NCBI RefSeq assembly: GCF_014197755.1
Contig: NZ_JACIGE010000001.1
Location: 62,001 to 126,000 of the forward strand
Length of the DNA: 64,000 nucleotides
From: Rhodocyclus tenuis
Lineage (GTDB): Bacteria > Pseudomonadota > Gammaproteobacteria > Burkholderiales > Rhodocyclaceae
Direction of reading: 5' to 3'
Shown here: positions 8,602-19,977 of the stretch, piece by piece
Numbering within the stretch: the first letter of the stretch is position 1
Layout: each line of letters begins with the position of its first letter
The notes under the pieces: model-generated
Database searches by the model: none
Told to the model about the DNA's origin: nothing
The model's input: only the letters and a program-made list of their open reading frames with translations
Made by a program: the position numbers and the translations under genes

Positions 8602-8622
8602 CTGTCGCCTATCCGGCGACAG
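8602..8622 (+). promoter_or_regulatory. Perfect hairpin in the aceE leader
   Basis: CTGTCGCC and GGCGACAG pair over a TATCC loop, ending 30 bases before the aceE start. It could be an operator dyad or a leader RNA stem. The lack of a T-run argues against a terminator. Confidence 0.4.
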
Positions 8623-8652
8623 CGCGACTGTTCCAACAATAAGGAGACAGGC

Positions 8653-11358
<2,706 letters not shown>

Positions 11359-11368
11359 GGAGCGCACG

Positions 11369-12772
11369 ATGAGTGAACTGATCGAAGTGCGCGTCCCCGA
11401 TATCGGCGACTACGCCGACGTGCCGGTGATCGACGTCTATGTCGCCGTCGGCGACGCCATCGCCGCCGACGGCGCGCTGGCGACGCTGGAGTCGGACAAG
11501 GCAACGATGGACATTCCGGCGCCGGTCGCCGGCATCGTGCGCGAGGTGCTGCTCAAGGTTGGCGACCGCGTGGCGCAAGGCGCGCGCGTGGCGCTGATCG
11601 AAGCTGCCGCGCCAGCGCAGGCAGCACCAGCCGCCAGCGCTGACGCAGCAATCACTGCCGCTCCCGTCGCAACATCGATGGCAGCCACGGCGCCCGCCCC
11701 GGCCACCGCCGCCTCATCGTCGGCCGTCTCCACAAGCTCCTCCCCGGCTGCCGTTACCGCGCAAGTCAGCGGCAGCGGCCCGCAGGCTTTCGTCTCTTCG
11801 GCGGCAACGGCGATCGCGCCGCCGCCGGTCGAGGCCGCCGCGGCGCCCGTCGCCACGCACGCCAGCCCGTCGGTGCGCAAGCTGGCGCGCGAACTCGGCG
11901 TCGATCTGACACGCGTTCCGGCCAGCGGGCCAAAGGGCCGCATCCTCGCCGACGACGTCACCGCCTGGGTAAAGTCTGCCCTGCAGGCACCCGCAGCCGC
12001 CGAAACCGGCTCGCCCGCCCCGGCAGCCGGTGGCGCCGGTCTGACGCTGGCGCCATGGCCGCAGGTCGACTTCGCCAAATACGGGCCGGTCGACAGCGTC
12101 CCGCTGTCGCGCATCAAGAAGATGTCGGGCGCCAACCTGGCGCGCAACTGGGTGATGATTCCCGCCGTCACCTACCACGAGGACGCCGACATCACGGCGC
12201 TCGAGGAATTCCGCCAGCAGATCAACCGCGAAAACGCCAAGGGCAATATCAAGCTGACCTTGCTCGCCTTCCTGATCAAATCCTCGGTCGCCGCACTGCA
12301 GCGCTTCCCGGAACTGAACAGCTCGCTCGACGGCGACGCGCTGATCCTGAAAAAGTACTACCACATCGGTTTTGCCGCCGACACGCCACACGGGCTGGTG
12401 GTGCCGGTGATCCGCGACGCCGGCGGCAAGAGCCTCGCCGAACTGGCGAGCGAAGCCGGCGCCCTCGCCGACCGCGCGCGCGCCGGCAAGCTCGCTCCGG
12501 CAGAGATGAGCGGCGCCAGCTTCACCATTTCCAGCCTCGGCGGCATCGGCGGCACGGCTTTCTCGCCGATCGTCAATGCGCCGGAAGTCGCCATCCTCGG
12601 CGTGAACAAGGCGGCAATGAAGCCGGTGTGGAACGGCGAGACCTTCGAGCCGCGGCTGACGCTGCCGCTGTCGCTGTCGGCCGACCACCGCGTCGTCGAC
12701 GGTGCGCTGGCGACGCGCTTCCTCGCCCATCTGGCGGGTTTGCTCGCCGACCTGCGCCGCCTGCTGCTGTAA
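11369..12772 (+). CDS. aceF: Dihydrolipoamide acetyltransferase, E2 of pyruvate dehydrogenase
   Basis: AceF forms the core of the complex and transfers acetyl groups to CoA. There is one N-terminal lipoyl domain (ESDKATMDIPAPVAG, with the lipoylated Lys near residue 42), then an Ala/Pro/Ser-rich linker of about 80 residues. A peripheral subunit-binding domain follows (SVRKLARELGVDL, GPKGRILADDV), then the acyltransferase domain ending with the catalytic SADHRVVDGA. At 467 residues it has a single lipoyl domain rather than the two or three of some proteobacteria. A further lipoyl domain is carried by the following E3. Confidence 0.96.
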   Translation: MSELIEVRVPDIGDYADVPVIDVYVAVGDAIAADGALATLESDKATMDIPAPVAGIVREVLLKVGDRVAQGARVALIEAAAPAQAAPAASADAAITAAPVATSMAATAPAPATAASSSAVSTSSSPAAVTAQVSGSGPQAFVSSAATAIAPPPVEAAAAPVATHASPSVRKLARELGVDLTRVPASGPKGRILADDVTAWVKSALQAPAAAETGSPAPAAGGAGLTLAPWPQVDFAKYGPVDSVPLSRIKKMSGANLARNWVMIPAVTYHEDADITALEEFRQQINRENAKGNIKLTLLAFLIKSSVAALQRFPELNSSLDGDALILKKYYHIGFAADTPHGLVVPVIRDAGGKSLAELASEAGALADRARAGKLAPAEMSGASFTISSLGGIGGTAFSPIVNAPEVAILGVNKAAMKPVWNGETFEPRLTLPLSLSADHRVVDGALATRFLAHLAGLLADLRRLLL

Positions 12773-12794
12773 ACCCGTTTTGCCGGAGATTCAG

Positions 12795-14666
12795 ATGGCC
12801 CAGAACACGATGGCCCAGAGCACTGCCGATTCGATCCTGACCCCCGTACTTGTTCCCGATATCGGCGACTACAAGGACGTGCCGGTGATCGACGTCTACG
12901 TCAAGGCGGGCGATACGGTCGCCGCCGAAGACGCGCTGCTGACGCTCGAATCGGACAAGGCGACGATGGACGTTCCCAGCCCGATTGCCGGCATCGTGCG
13001 CGAAGTGCGCGTCGCCGTCGGCGGGCGCGTCTCCGAGGGCGCGACGGTGGTCCTGATCGAGGCGCTATCCGGCGCGACTGCCGCTGCGCCAGCGATTTCC
13101 CCCATAGTGGCGCAAGCCGCCGCGCCGGCAGGTGCGACGGCAAGCTCGGGCGGCGCTGCCGCAAGCGCCCCGAAAAACTCACAATCCGAAGCAGAACCCG
13201 ACGCCCAGACCGTGCCGGGGACACCAACACCGGCCACCCCGCCCGCCGACCTCGATTGCGACGTCCTCGTGCTCGGCGGTGGCCCCGGCGGTTACTCGGC
13301 GGCCTTCCGCAGCGCCGACCTCGGCCGGCGGACGATCATCGTCGAACGCCATGCCACGCTCGGCGGCGTCTGCCTCAACGTCGGCTGCATCCCGTCGAAA
13401 GCGCTGCTGCACGTCACCGCTGCGATGCAGGAAGCGCAAACGCTGGCGCACGCCGGCATCGCTTTCGCCGCACCGACGATCGATCTCGACCGTCTGCGCG
13501 CGCACAAGGCCGCCGTCGTCGGCAAGCTGACCGATGGTCTGGCCGGAATGGCCAAGGGACGCAAGGTCGAGGTGGTGCGTGGCGTCGGCCGCTTCATCGA
13601 CGCGCACGCGCTCGAAGTCGCGCTGCACGGCGGCGGCAGGCGCGTCATCCGCTTCGCGCAGGCGATCATCGCTGCCGGTTCGCAGGCCGCGCGACTGCCC
13701 TTCCTGCCCGACGACCCGCGCATCGTAGATTCGACCGGCGCACTGGCGCTGCCGCAGATTCCCGGGCGCATGCTGGTCATCGGCGGCGGCATCATCGGTC
13801 TGGAAATGGCGACCGTCTATTCGGCGCTCGGCGCGCGCATCACCGTCGTCGAACTCGGCGGCGAGCTGATGCCCGGCGCCGACCGCGATCTGGTCAAGGT
13901 CTGGGAAAAGAAGAACGGCAAGCGCTTCGAGCGCATCCTGCTCAACACCGGCGTCAGCGCGGCGAACGCGCAGGCCAGCGGCATCGAGGTCACATTCAGC
14001 AGCGGCGAGAAAGGTGAGAAGGTCGAGAAGGCCGAGTTCGACCTCGTTCTCGTCGCCGTCGGGCGCACGCCGAACGGCAAGCTGATCGGCGCCGAGAGCG
14101 CCGGCGTGAACGTCGATGCGCGCGGCTTCATTGCGGTCGACGCCGCGCTACGCACCAACATCCCGCACATCTTCGCCATCGGCGACGTTGTCGGCCAGCC
14201 GATGCTGGCGCACAAGGCGGTACATGAAGCGCACGTCGCCGCGGCGGTCGCCGCCGGCGGCAAGGACGCCTTCGATCCGCTGCAGATTCCCGGCGTCGCC
14301 TACACCGACCCGGAAATCGCGTGGACCGGCAAGACCGAAACGCAGTGCCGCGCCGAGGGCATCGCCTACGGCAAGGCGGTCTTCCCTTGGGCGGCGTCGG
14401 GCCGCGCCATCGCCAACGGCCGCGACGAGGGTTTCACCAAGCTGCTCTTCGACGAGAAGACGCATCGCCTGATCGGCGGCGGCATCGTCGGCACGCACGC
14501 CGGCGACATCATCGGCGAAATCTGCCTAGCCATCGAAATGGGCGCCGACGCCAGCGATATCGGTCGCACCATCCACCCGCACCCGACGCTCGGCGAGTCG
14601 ATCGGCCTCGCCGCCGAAGTCTTCGAGGGCGTGTGCACCGACCTGCCGGCGCAGAGAAAGCGCTGA
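12795..14666 (+). CDS. lpdA: Dihydrolipoyl dehydrogenase (E3) with N-terminal lipoyl domain
   Basis: E3 reoxidises dihydrolipoyl groups with NAD+. The 623-residue protein is an E3 with its own lipoyl domain in front (ESDKATMDVPSPIAG). An Ala/Pro linker follows, then the flavoprotein: FAD motif LGGGPGGYSAAF, redox-active CLNVGC, NAD motif GGGIIGLEMATVY, and the C-terminal catalytic HPHPTLGES. The ATG at 12795 follows CCGGAGA; longer in-frame starts would run into aceF. Lipoyl-fused E3s are typical of neisserial and betaproteobacterial PDH operons. It is the last gene of the operon. Confidence 0.96.
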   Translation: MAQNTMAQSTADSILTPVLVPDIGDYKDVPVIDVYVKAGDTVAAEDALLTLESDKATMDVPSPIAGIVREVRVAVGGRVSEGATVVLIEALSGATAAAPAISPIVAQAAAPAGATASSGGAAASAPKNSQSEAEPDAQTVPGTPTPATPPADLDCDVLVLGGGPGGYSAAFRSADLGRRTIIVERHATLGGVCLNVGCIPSKALLHVTAAMQEAQTLAHAGIAFAAPTIDLDRLRAHKAAVVGKLTDGLAGMAKGRKVEVVRGVGRFIDAHALEVALHGGGRRVIRFAQAIIAAGSQAARLPFLPDDPRIVDSTGALALPQIPGRMLVIGGGIIGLEMATVYSALGARITVVELGGELMPGADRDLVKVWEKKNGKRFERILLNTGVSAANAQASGIEVTFSSGEKGEKVEKAEFDLVLVAVGRTPNGKLIGAESAGVNVDARGFIAVDAALRTNIPHIFAIGDVVGQPMLAHKAVHEAHVAAAVAAGGKDAFDPLQIPGVAYTDPEIAWTGKTETQCRAEGIAYGKAVFPWAASGRAIANGRDEGFTKLLFDEKTHRLIGGGIVGTHAGDIIGEICLAIEMGADASDIGRTIHPHPTLGESIGLAAEVFEGVCTDLPAQRKR

Positions 14667-14738
14667 GGGGCCGACGATGAGCGCAGCGGACACCTTGCGG
14701 GCGCCACTCGCCCAGGACTCGACCGGGAAGCTGGTAGC

Positions 14739-15317
14739 ATGACTGCGCTCGTCATCGGCCTCGTTCTCTTCATCGGCTCGCACTCCGTGCGCCTGCTCGC
14801 CAGCGACTGGCGCAGCGCAACGATGGCGAGGCTCGGCGAAAAGCGCTGGAAGGCGATCCAGGCGGTGGTTTCGCTGCTCGGCTTCGGACTGATCCTGTGG
14901 GGGTTTTCGGCGGCGCGCCTCGACTCGCCGCTGCTCTGGCAGCCGCCGCTGTGGGGTCGCCATCTGGCCGGACTGCTGATGCTGCCGGCGTTCATCCTGC
15001 TCGTCGCCGCGCATGTGCCGAAGAATGCGCTGCGCGACCGCGTCGGCCACGGACTGGTCGCCAGTGTCGCCCTGTGGGCGCTGGCGCACCTGCTCGCCAA
15101 CGGGCGCGTCGTCGATGTCGTGCTCTTCGGCGCCTTCTTCGTCTGGGCGCTGCTCGACTTCTTTTCGCTGCGCCGCCGCGACCGCCTCGCCGGCAACGTG
15201 CGGCACGACGGCAGCGTGCGCAACGCCCTGATTGCCGTACTCGCCGGCGGCATCGTCTGGGCCTTCTTCGCCGGTTTTGCGCACGCCTGGCTGTTCGGCG
15301 TGCGGCCTTTCGGCTAG
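14739..15317 (+). CDS. NnrU-family integral membrane protein
   Basis: The 192-residue protein has about five to six hydrophobic segments, starting with TALVIGLVLFIGSHSVRLL and the family pattern GSHS. NnrU was first linked to nitric oxide metabolism in denitrifiers. The same fold includes the haem-dependent zeta-carotene isomerase Z-ISO, so a haem-binding membrane role is plausible. It starts 72 bases after lpdA and may have its own promoter. The exact role is unknown. Confidence 0.75.
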   Translation: MTALVIGLVLFIGSHSVRLLASDWRSATMARLGEKRWKAIQAVVSLLGFGLILWGFSAARLDSPLLWQPPLWGRHLAGLLMLPAFILLVAAHVPKNALRDRVGHGLVASVALWALAHLLANGRVVDVVLFGAFFVWALLDFFSLRRRDRLAGNVRHDGSVRNALIAVLAGGIVWAFFAGFAHAWLFGVRPFG

Positions 15318-15352
15318 CCAAGCGCGCCGCGCAGAAACGCGCGCCCGCGCGC

Positions 15353-16627
15353 TCAGTCGCCGCCGATCGCTTCGCGCAGGGTGTTGGCGAACTGTTCGGC
15401 GACGCCACTCCAGTCGCGCCCGATGACGCTGTGCCGCGCGCGTTCGCCAAGACGCCGCCGGACCGCCGGCTCTCCCGCCAGTTGCAGCGCGGCGCGGATG
15501 AAGGCCGCGTCGTCGCCGACCGCGACGGTTCGCCCGTTCTCGCCATCAACGATCAGTTCGGCCGCCGCCGCACTGCGGAAGGCGAGCACGGCAAGGCCGC
15601 TGGCCAGCGCCTCCTGCGTCACGTTGCCGAAGGTTTCGGTCAGGCTGGGAAAGAGGAAGAGGTCGCCCGAGGCATAGTGCGCAGCGAGATCCTCGCCACA
15701 ACGCTGGCCGGCAAAGACCACCGGTGAGGCTGGTGTGGAAAACCGGCGCGTCAGCTTGCCGCGCCAGGGCCCGTCGCCGACGAGAACGAGACGGGCGTCA
15801 GCGCGTCGTTCATGGATGGCGACGAAGGCACGCAGCACGAGGTCGAGGTTCTTCTCCGCCGCCAGCCGGCCGACGTAGATCACGGCCAGCCCGTCAGCAG
15901 ACGCGGACTTATCCGCGCAGTCGCTGCCCGTAGCCGCTGGCTCCTCGCTACGCGCAAGTGCAACCGCTTCACCGGGCGAGGGGGACGCGGCGTTCGCCGA
16001 ACCATCGGCCGGCGCCAGCCCCCACGCCCGGCGCAGTTCGGCGCTGCGCCGCGCCGGGTCGAACAGCTGGCAATCGACGCCACGACCGACGACGCGCACG
16101 CCGGCCAGCCCTTCGCCGGCGAGGCGCTCGGCCAGCGCCGCGGTCGGCGTCAGCGTCAGCCGGGTGCGCCGGTGAAAGCGGCGCAGGTAGGCGGCGACCG
16201 CCGGCTGCAGGAAGCCGAAGCCGTAGTGCCGGCTGTAGCGGTCAAAATTGGTATGAAAGCCCGAGGTGACCGGAATGCCGAGCGCGTGCGCCGCGCTAAC
16301 CGCCGAAGCGCCGAGCGGCCCCTCGGTGACGACATGCACCACGTCCGGCCGCGCCGCGCGCCAGGCAGCGCACAGCCGCCCGCGCGCCGGCAGGCCGAGG
16401 CGCAGACCGGCGTAGCCGGGCAGCGGCAAGCCGGGCAGCAACAGATCGTGTGCCGCGGCGGCGTCGCCAAGATCCGCCGCCTGCCGCGGCCGCACCACGC
16501 GCACGCGATGGCCGGCAGCGCGCAGGCTTGCCACCAGCCGGCCGATGGTCATGGCGACACCGTTGACCTCCGGCGGATAGGTTTCGGTGACGATCACCAG
16601 ATCAAGCGGGCTGATGCGGGCAGACAT
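15353..16627 (-). CDS. GT4-family glycosyltransferase (last gene of lipid operon)
   Basis: The 424-residue protein has the GT-B layout. The N-terminal acceptor domain opens with VIVTETYPPEVNGVAMTIG. The C-terminal donor domain has YVGRLAAEKNLDLVLRAF and the E-x7-E motif in SLTETFGNVTQEAL. The N-terminal NG(V/I) pattern is shared with bacterial glycosyltransferases that add sugars to diacylglycerol or phosphatidylinositol. It starts 12 bases after dgkA in a four-gene minus-strand operon with a phosphoesterase and another GT4. A DAG-glycosylating role is therefore a reasonable inference. An Ala/Ser-rich insertion sits near residues 210-240. Confidence 0.82.
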   Translation of the reverse strand: MSARISPLDLVIVTETYPPEVNGVAMTIGRLVASLRAAGHRVRVVRPRQAADLGDAAAAHDLLLPGLPLPGYAGLRLGLPARGRLCAAWRAARPDVVHVVTEGPLGASAVSAAHALGIPVTSGFHTNFDRYSRHYGFGFLQPAVAAYLRRFHRRTRLTLTPTAALAERLAGEGLAGVRVVGRGVDCQLFDPARRSAELRRAWGLAPADGSANAASPSPGEAVALARSEEPAATGSDCADKSASADGLAVIYVGRLAAEKNLDLVLRAFVAIHERRADARLVLVGDGPWRGKLTRRFSTPASPVVFAGQRCGEDLAAHYASGDLFLFPSLTETFGNVTQEALASGLAVLAFRSAAAAELIVDGENGRTVAVGDDAAFIRAALQLAGEPAVRRRLGERARHSVIGRDWSGVAEQFANTLREAIGGD

Positions 16628-16639
16628 CGCGACGCCGGC

Positions 16640-17011
16640 TCAGTCGAGGAGCACGCAGGCCCAGACGAGGACCACGTTGCCGAGTGCGATGAACACGGCA
16701 GCGCTGCCGATGTCCTTGGCACGCTTGGCCAGACGGTGATTTTCCAGCGAGACGCGGTCGACCGCCGCCTCGATCGCCGAGTTGAGCAGTTCGACGATCA
16801 GCACCAGCAGCACGCTGCCGACCATCAGCGCGTGGCCGACGCCCGAAGCCGGCAGCCAGAACGCGAGCGGGATGAGCACGACCGCCAGCCATACCTCCTG
16901 GCGGAAAGCGTCTTCGCAGGTATAGGCGGCGCGCAGACCGGCCAGTGAATAGCCAAAAGCGTTGAGGATTCGGCGCAGGCCGGTCTTGCCCTTGTAGGGA
17001 CTTTCGGTCAT
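16640..17011 (-). CDS. dgkA: Diacylglycerol kinase, DgkA family
   Basis: DgkA is a small membrane enzyme that phosphorylates diacylglycerol to phosphatidic acid. The 123-residue product begins with the typical amphipathic stretch GLRRILNAFGYSLAGLRAAY. It then shows the family signature VELLNSAIEAAVDR followed by HRLAKRAKDIGSAAV, with three hydrophobic segments. Its ATG overlaps the stop codon of the upstream glycosyltransferase by four bases (ATGA), which indicates translational coupling. Placed between two glycosyltransferases and a phosphoesterase, it would compete for or recycle the same diacylglycerol pool. Confidence 0.92.
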   Translation of the reverse strand: MTESPYKGKTGLRRILNAFGYSLAGLRAAYTCEDAFRQEVWLAVVLIPLAFWLPASGVGHALMVGSVLLVLIVELLNSAIEAAVDRVSLENHRLAKRAKDIGSAAVFIALGNVVLVWACVLLD

Positions 17012-18225
17012 CGCGAGCTCCGCTGGCCGGCGGCGATGCGCCGGTAAAGATCGGCAAGACGCGGCGCCAGCGCCGTGTCCGACCATTCGGCGGCATACGC
17101 CTGCCCCTCTGCGCCGAGGCGGCGGCGCAGAGGGGCGTCGCGCAGCAGCTGGCTCAGTTCGAGGGCAAAAGCGGCCGGATTGTCATCGGGCACCAGCGCG
17201 CCGCGGCGCGCGCCAAGGATGTCGATCGTTCCCATCACCGCCAGCGCCACCACCGGCAGCCCGGCGGCCATTGCTTCGAGCAGCACCAGCCCCTGTGTTT
17301 CGGTGCGCGAAGCGAAGACGAAGGCATCGGCGGCGGCATAGCACGCGGGCAGTTCGTGGCGCCGGTCGAGGTAGCCGAGGAACTGCACGTGCTGCGCCAG
17401 GCCGCGGGCCTCGGTCGCCGCCCGCAGCGCCGGCAGCGCCGGGCCTTCGCCGGCGATGAGCAGGAGCAGATCGGGCGTCGACTCGCGCGCCAGCGCAGCA
17501 ACGTCGAGCAGGAAATCGATGTTCTTCTCGCCGGCGACGCGGCCGACGTACAGCGCTACCGGACGTTCGTCGGCGATGCCGTGCGCCGCCCGGAAGTCGC
17601 TGCGCAGACTGGCGGAGGGAGTACCGACGCTGGCGGTCAGGGGGGCAAAGCGGGCGAGCGGAATGCCGGTCGGCAGGATGTGCATCGGTCTGGTGACGCC
17701 GTACTCGCCGAGACGGCGGTGGATCGCCTGCGAGGGGACGATCACCGCGTCGAGCTCGTTGCACTGCGCACGCGAGAAACGCCGCGCCAGCACGCGCAGC
17801 CACGAGACCGGCGCGAAGGGCGCGTAGTGCTGCAGGTACTCCTCGAACAGCGTGTGGTAAGTGGCGATCACCGGCAGGCGGTGGCGCCGCGCCGCGCGGT
17901 GGCCGGCGTAGTGCGCGAAGAACGGCGTCTGCACATGCACCAGATCGACGCCGCGGGCGAGTGCTTGATCGACGGCGCGGCGCAGCGCGCGCCAGGCGAG
18001 CACGCGGTCTTCCGGATCGCGCGGCGCTGGCCGGCCGCGTACGCGGCTGATCCAGGATTCGGCGGTATCACCATCGCTGCCTGGATTCGTGCCAGTGCCG
18101 TAGTCGGGCGCCACCAGCTGCACATCGATGCCCTCGCCAGCGAGGGTTTCGCGACAGGTCTGGATGGCAGTCGATACACCGTTGATGCGCGGAAAATAGA
18201 CATCCGAAACCATCAGGATGCGCAT
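17008..18225 (-). CDS. GT4-family glycosyltransferase (second gene of lipid operon)
   Basis: The 405-residue GT-B protein starts with RILMVSDVYFPRINGVSTAI. It has the donor-site stretch YVGRVAGEKNIDFLLD and the E-x7-E motif in SRTETQGLVLLEAM. This architecture is close to bacterial alpha-monoglucosyldiacylglycerol synthase-like and PimB-like enzymes. ATG 18225 lies inside the 3' end of the phosphoesterase gene (13-base overlap), and the stop overlaps dgkA. The tight packing implies one transcript. The acceptor is inferred to be diacylglycerol from context, not from sequence. Confidence 0.85.
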   Translation of the reverse strand: MRILMVSDVYFPRINGVSTAIQTCRETLAGEGIDVQLVAPDYGTGTNPGSDGDTAESWISRVRGRPAPRDPEDRVLAWRALRRAVDQALARGVDLVHVQTPFFAHYAGHRAARRHRLPVIATYHTLFEEYLQHYAPFAPVSWLRVLARRFSRAQCNELDAVIVPSQAIHRRLGEYGVTRPMHILPTGIPLARFAPLTASVGTPSASLRSDFRAAHGIADERPVALYVGRVAGEKNIDFLLDVAALARESTPDLLLLIAGEGPALPALRAATEARGLAQHVQFLGYLDRRHELPACYAAADAFVFASRTETQGLVLLEAMAAGLPVVALAVMGTIDILGARRGALVPDDNPAAFALELSQLLRDAPLRRRLGAEGQAYAAEWSDTALAPRLADLYRRIAAGQRSSR

Positions 18226-19079
18226 GTATTCTCCTGCCGCACGCTTGCCGCAGCGGCATAGACGGACGGTGCCACCAGCGCCGGCAGCTCGCTGAACGGC
18301 GGCTCGACCGACTCTTCGGGCAATTCGGCCGGCACGCTGCTGGTCAGCGTGCCCCAGGCGACGAGTTCGAGGCGGCCGTCGGCATGCTCGACGATGGCCG
18401 TACAGCTGTCGACCCAGTCGCCGCAATTGACGTAGGTCAGCCCGCCAATCTCGCGCAGCGCGGCGCTGTGGATGTGGCCGCAGATGATGCCGTCGAGCCC
18501 GCGCTGGCGCGCGCTGTGGATCGCCGCGTCCTCGAAGTCGAAGATGAACTGCAGCGCCTTCTTGACCCGCCGCTTGGCGTAGCCGGCGAGCGACCAGTAA
18601 CCGGGCCGGCCGAGCCGGCGACGGATGCGCGACAGGGTGCCGTTGGCCAGCACCAGCGTGTTGTAGGCCATGTCGCCAAGGACGGCGACCCAGCGGTGGT
18701 GGCGCGTGATCTGGTCGAACTCGTCGCCGTGCAGCAGCAGGAAGCGGCGGCCGTCGGCGAGTTCATGCACATGCTCGGGAACGACGACGATGTCGCCGAA
18801 GGCGACGCCGGCGTATTCGCGCAGCGCCTCGTCGTGGTTGCCGGGGATGAAGACGACGCGTTCGCCGCGGCGCGCGCGGCGCAGGATCTTCTGCACGAAG
18901 GTGTTCTGCGCCGGCGTCCAGTGGATGCCGCGGCTCATCGACCAGAAATCGACGATGTCGCCGATGAGGAAAACGTTTTCTGCCGAGTAGTTGCGCAGGA
19001 AGTCGAGCAACCGGTCGGCCTGGCAGGCACGCGTGCCGAGATGGATGTCGGAGAGGAAGATCGAGCGCACGCTTGGCAT
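18213..19079 (-). CDS. PlcP/LpxH-like metallophosphoesterase
   Basis: The 288-residue calcineurin-like enzyme carries all metal-ligand motifs: SDIHLGT, GDIVDFW, GNHDE, LHGDEFD and GHIHS. Such proteins are usually annotated as UDP-2,3-diacylglucosamine hydrolase. The same subfamily contains the intracellular phospholipase C PlcP, which strips head groups from phospholipids during phosphate starvation. It heads an operon with two GT4 glycosyltransferases and dgkA, which fits PlcP far better than lipid A synthesis. No clear Shine-Dalgarno is seen, so translation may begin on a short leader. The Pro/Glu-rich tail from about residue 250 is variable. Confidence 0.8.
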   Translation of the reverse strand: MPSVRSIFLSDIHLGTRACQADRLLDFLRNYSAENVFLIGDIVDFWSMSRGIHWTPAQNTFVQKILRRARRGERVVFIPGNHDEALREYAGVAFGDIVVVPEHVHELADGRRFLLLHGDEFDQITRHHRWVAVLGDMAYNTLVLANGTLSRIRRRLGRPGYWSLAGYAKRRVKKALQFIFDFEDAAIHSARQRGLDGIICGHIHSAALREIGGLTYVNCGDWVDSCTAIVEHADGRLELVAWGTLTSSVPAELPEESVEPPFSELPALVAPSVYAAAASVRQENTCAS

Positions 19080-19102
19080 GGCGTCGATGCTGAGGGCGCG
19101 AG

Positions 19103-19140
19103 GTTACATGGGCGTTACCCGGCAGTTGCCGTTCGGTTAC
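19103..19140 (-). promoter_or_regulatory. Four direct repeats with 11-bp period, Pho-box-like
   Basis: GTTAC, GTTAC, GTTGC and GTTAC start at 19103, 19114, 19125 and 19136, each exactly 11 bases apart. On the minus strand they read GTAAC, and the half-sites (for example TGTAAC) resemble PhoB half-sites, which also repeat every 11 bp. They lie 24-61 bases before the PlcP-like gene. OmpR-type regulators other than PhoB can bind similar arrays. Confidence 0.55.
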
Positions 19141-19276
19141 GCCGGCAGAGAGTCGGCGGCGCGCAGCGCGTCGCCAGCGCAGTCGCCAGCGGGCAGGGAG
19201 CGTGGCCTTGGCCGCCTGCCGCCGCGGGTGGCCAGCCGCGGCCCCGGCGAAGCGGCGCCGTAATGGCGCTTGCGGT

Positions 19277-19282
19277 TAGAAT
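19277..19282 (+). promoter_or_regulatory. Probable -10 element of rpiA
   Basis: TAGAAT, 35 bases before the rpiA start. The same hexamer precedes pyk and fba in this window. No good -35 is visible. Confidence 0.45.
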
Positions 19283-19317
19283 GGGCGCTTCCACTTTTGA
19301 CGCAGCCAGCCCTTGCC

Positions 19318-19977
19318 ATGACCCAAGATGAACTCAAACAGGCCGTTGCCCGCGCCGCGCTCGCCCACGTTGTCGAAGGCCGCATCGTCGGCGTCGGCAC
19401 CGGCTCGACCGCCAACTTCTTCATCGATGCGCTGGCCGGAATCAAGGACCGCATTGCCGGCGCCGTCGCCAGTTCGGAATCAACGCGGCAGCGCCTCGAA
19501 AGCCACGGCATCCGCGTCTTCGACCTGAACGAGGTCGACGACCTGCCGGTGTATATCGACGGCGCCGACGAAATCACCGTCGAGATGCATATGACCAAGG
19601 GCGGTGGCGGCGCGCTGACGCGCGAGAAGATCGTCGCCGCGGTGGCGCAGAAGTTCGTCTGCATCGTCGACGAAAGCAAGCTGGTGCCGGTGCTCGGCCG
19701 CTTTCCGCTGCCGGTCGAAGTGATTCCGCTGGCGCGCGCCTACGTTGCGCGCGAACTCGTGCGTCTCGGCGGCGAGCCGCGCCTGCGCGAGGGCTTCGTC
19801 ACCGACAACGGCAACCTGATCCTCGACGTGCACGGCCTGTCGATCGTCGATCCGGAGGCACTGGAGGCCCGCATCACGCAGATCGCCGGCGTCGTCGCCT
19901 GCGGACTTTTCGCGCGCCGGCCGGCCGACATCTGCCTGCTCGGCGGCAGCGCCGGCGTGCGTACGCTCAGCGCCTGA
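19318..19977 (+). CDS. rpiA: Ribose-5-phosphate isomerase A
   Basis: RpiA interconverts ribose 5-phosphate and ribulose 5-phosphate in the pentose phosphate and Calvin pathways. The 219-residue product has the standard length and motifs: [11 protein letters not shown] for phosphate binding, DGADEI with the catalytic acid, and [17 protein letters not shown] 19318 is the family start; the longer frame from 19270 would place the TAGAAT -10 inside the gene. It is divergent from the lipid operon and is followed by phoU after 69 bases. A Pho-box-like site overlaps its stop codon. Confidence 0.95.
   Translation: MTQDELKQAVARAALAHVVEGRIVGVGTGSTANFFIDALAGIKDRIAGAVASSESTRQRLESHGIRVFDLNEVDDLPVYIDGADEITVEMHMTKGGGGALTREKIVAAVAQKFVCIVDESKLVPVLGRFPLPVEVIPLARAYVARELVRLGGEPRLREGFVTDNGNLILDVHGLSIVDPEALEARITQIAGVVACGLFARRPADICLLGGSAGVRTLSA

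Noticed and set aside
18213-19079. Annotation as lpxH of lipid A synthesis
   Set aside because: Motifs alone cannot exclude it, but the operon partners (two GT4 enzymes and dgkA) and the Pho-like repeats fit PlcP better. Kept as a PlcP/LpxH-like call.
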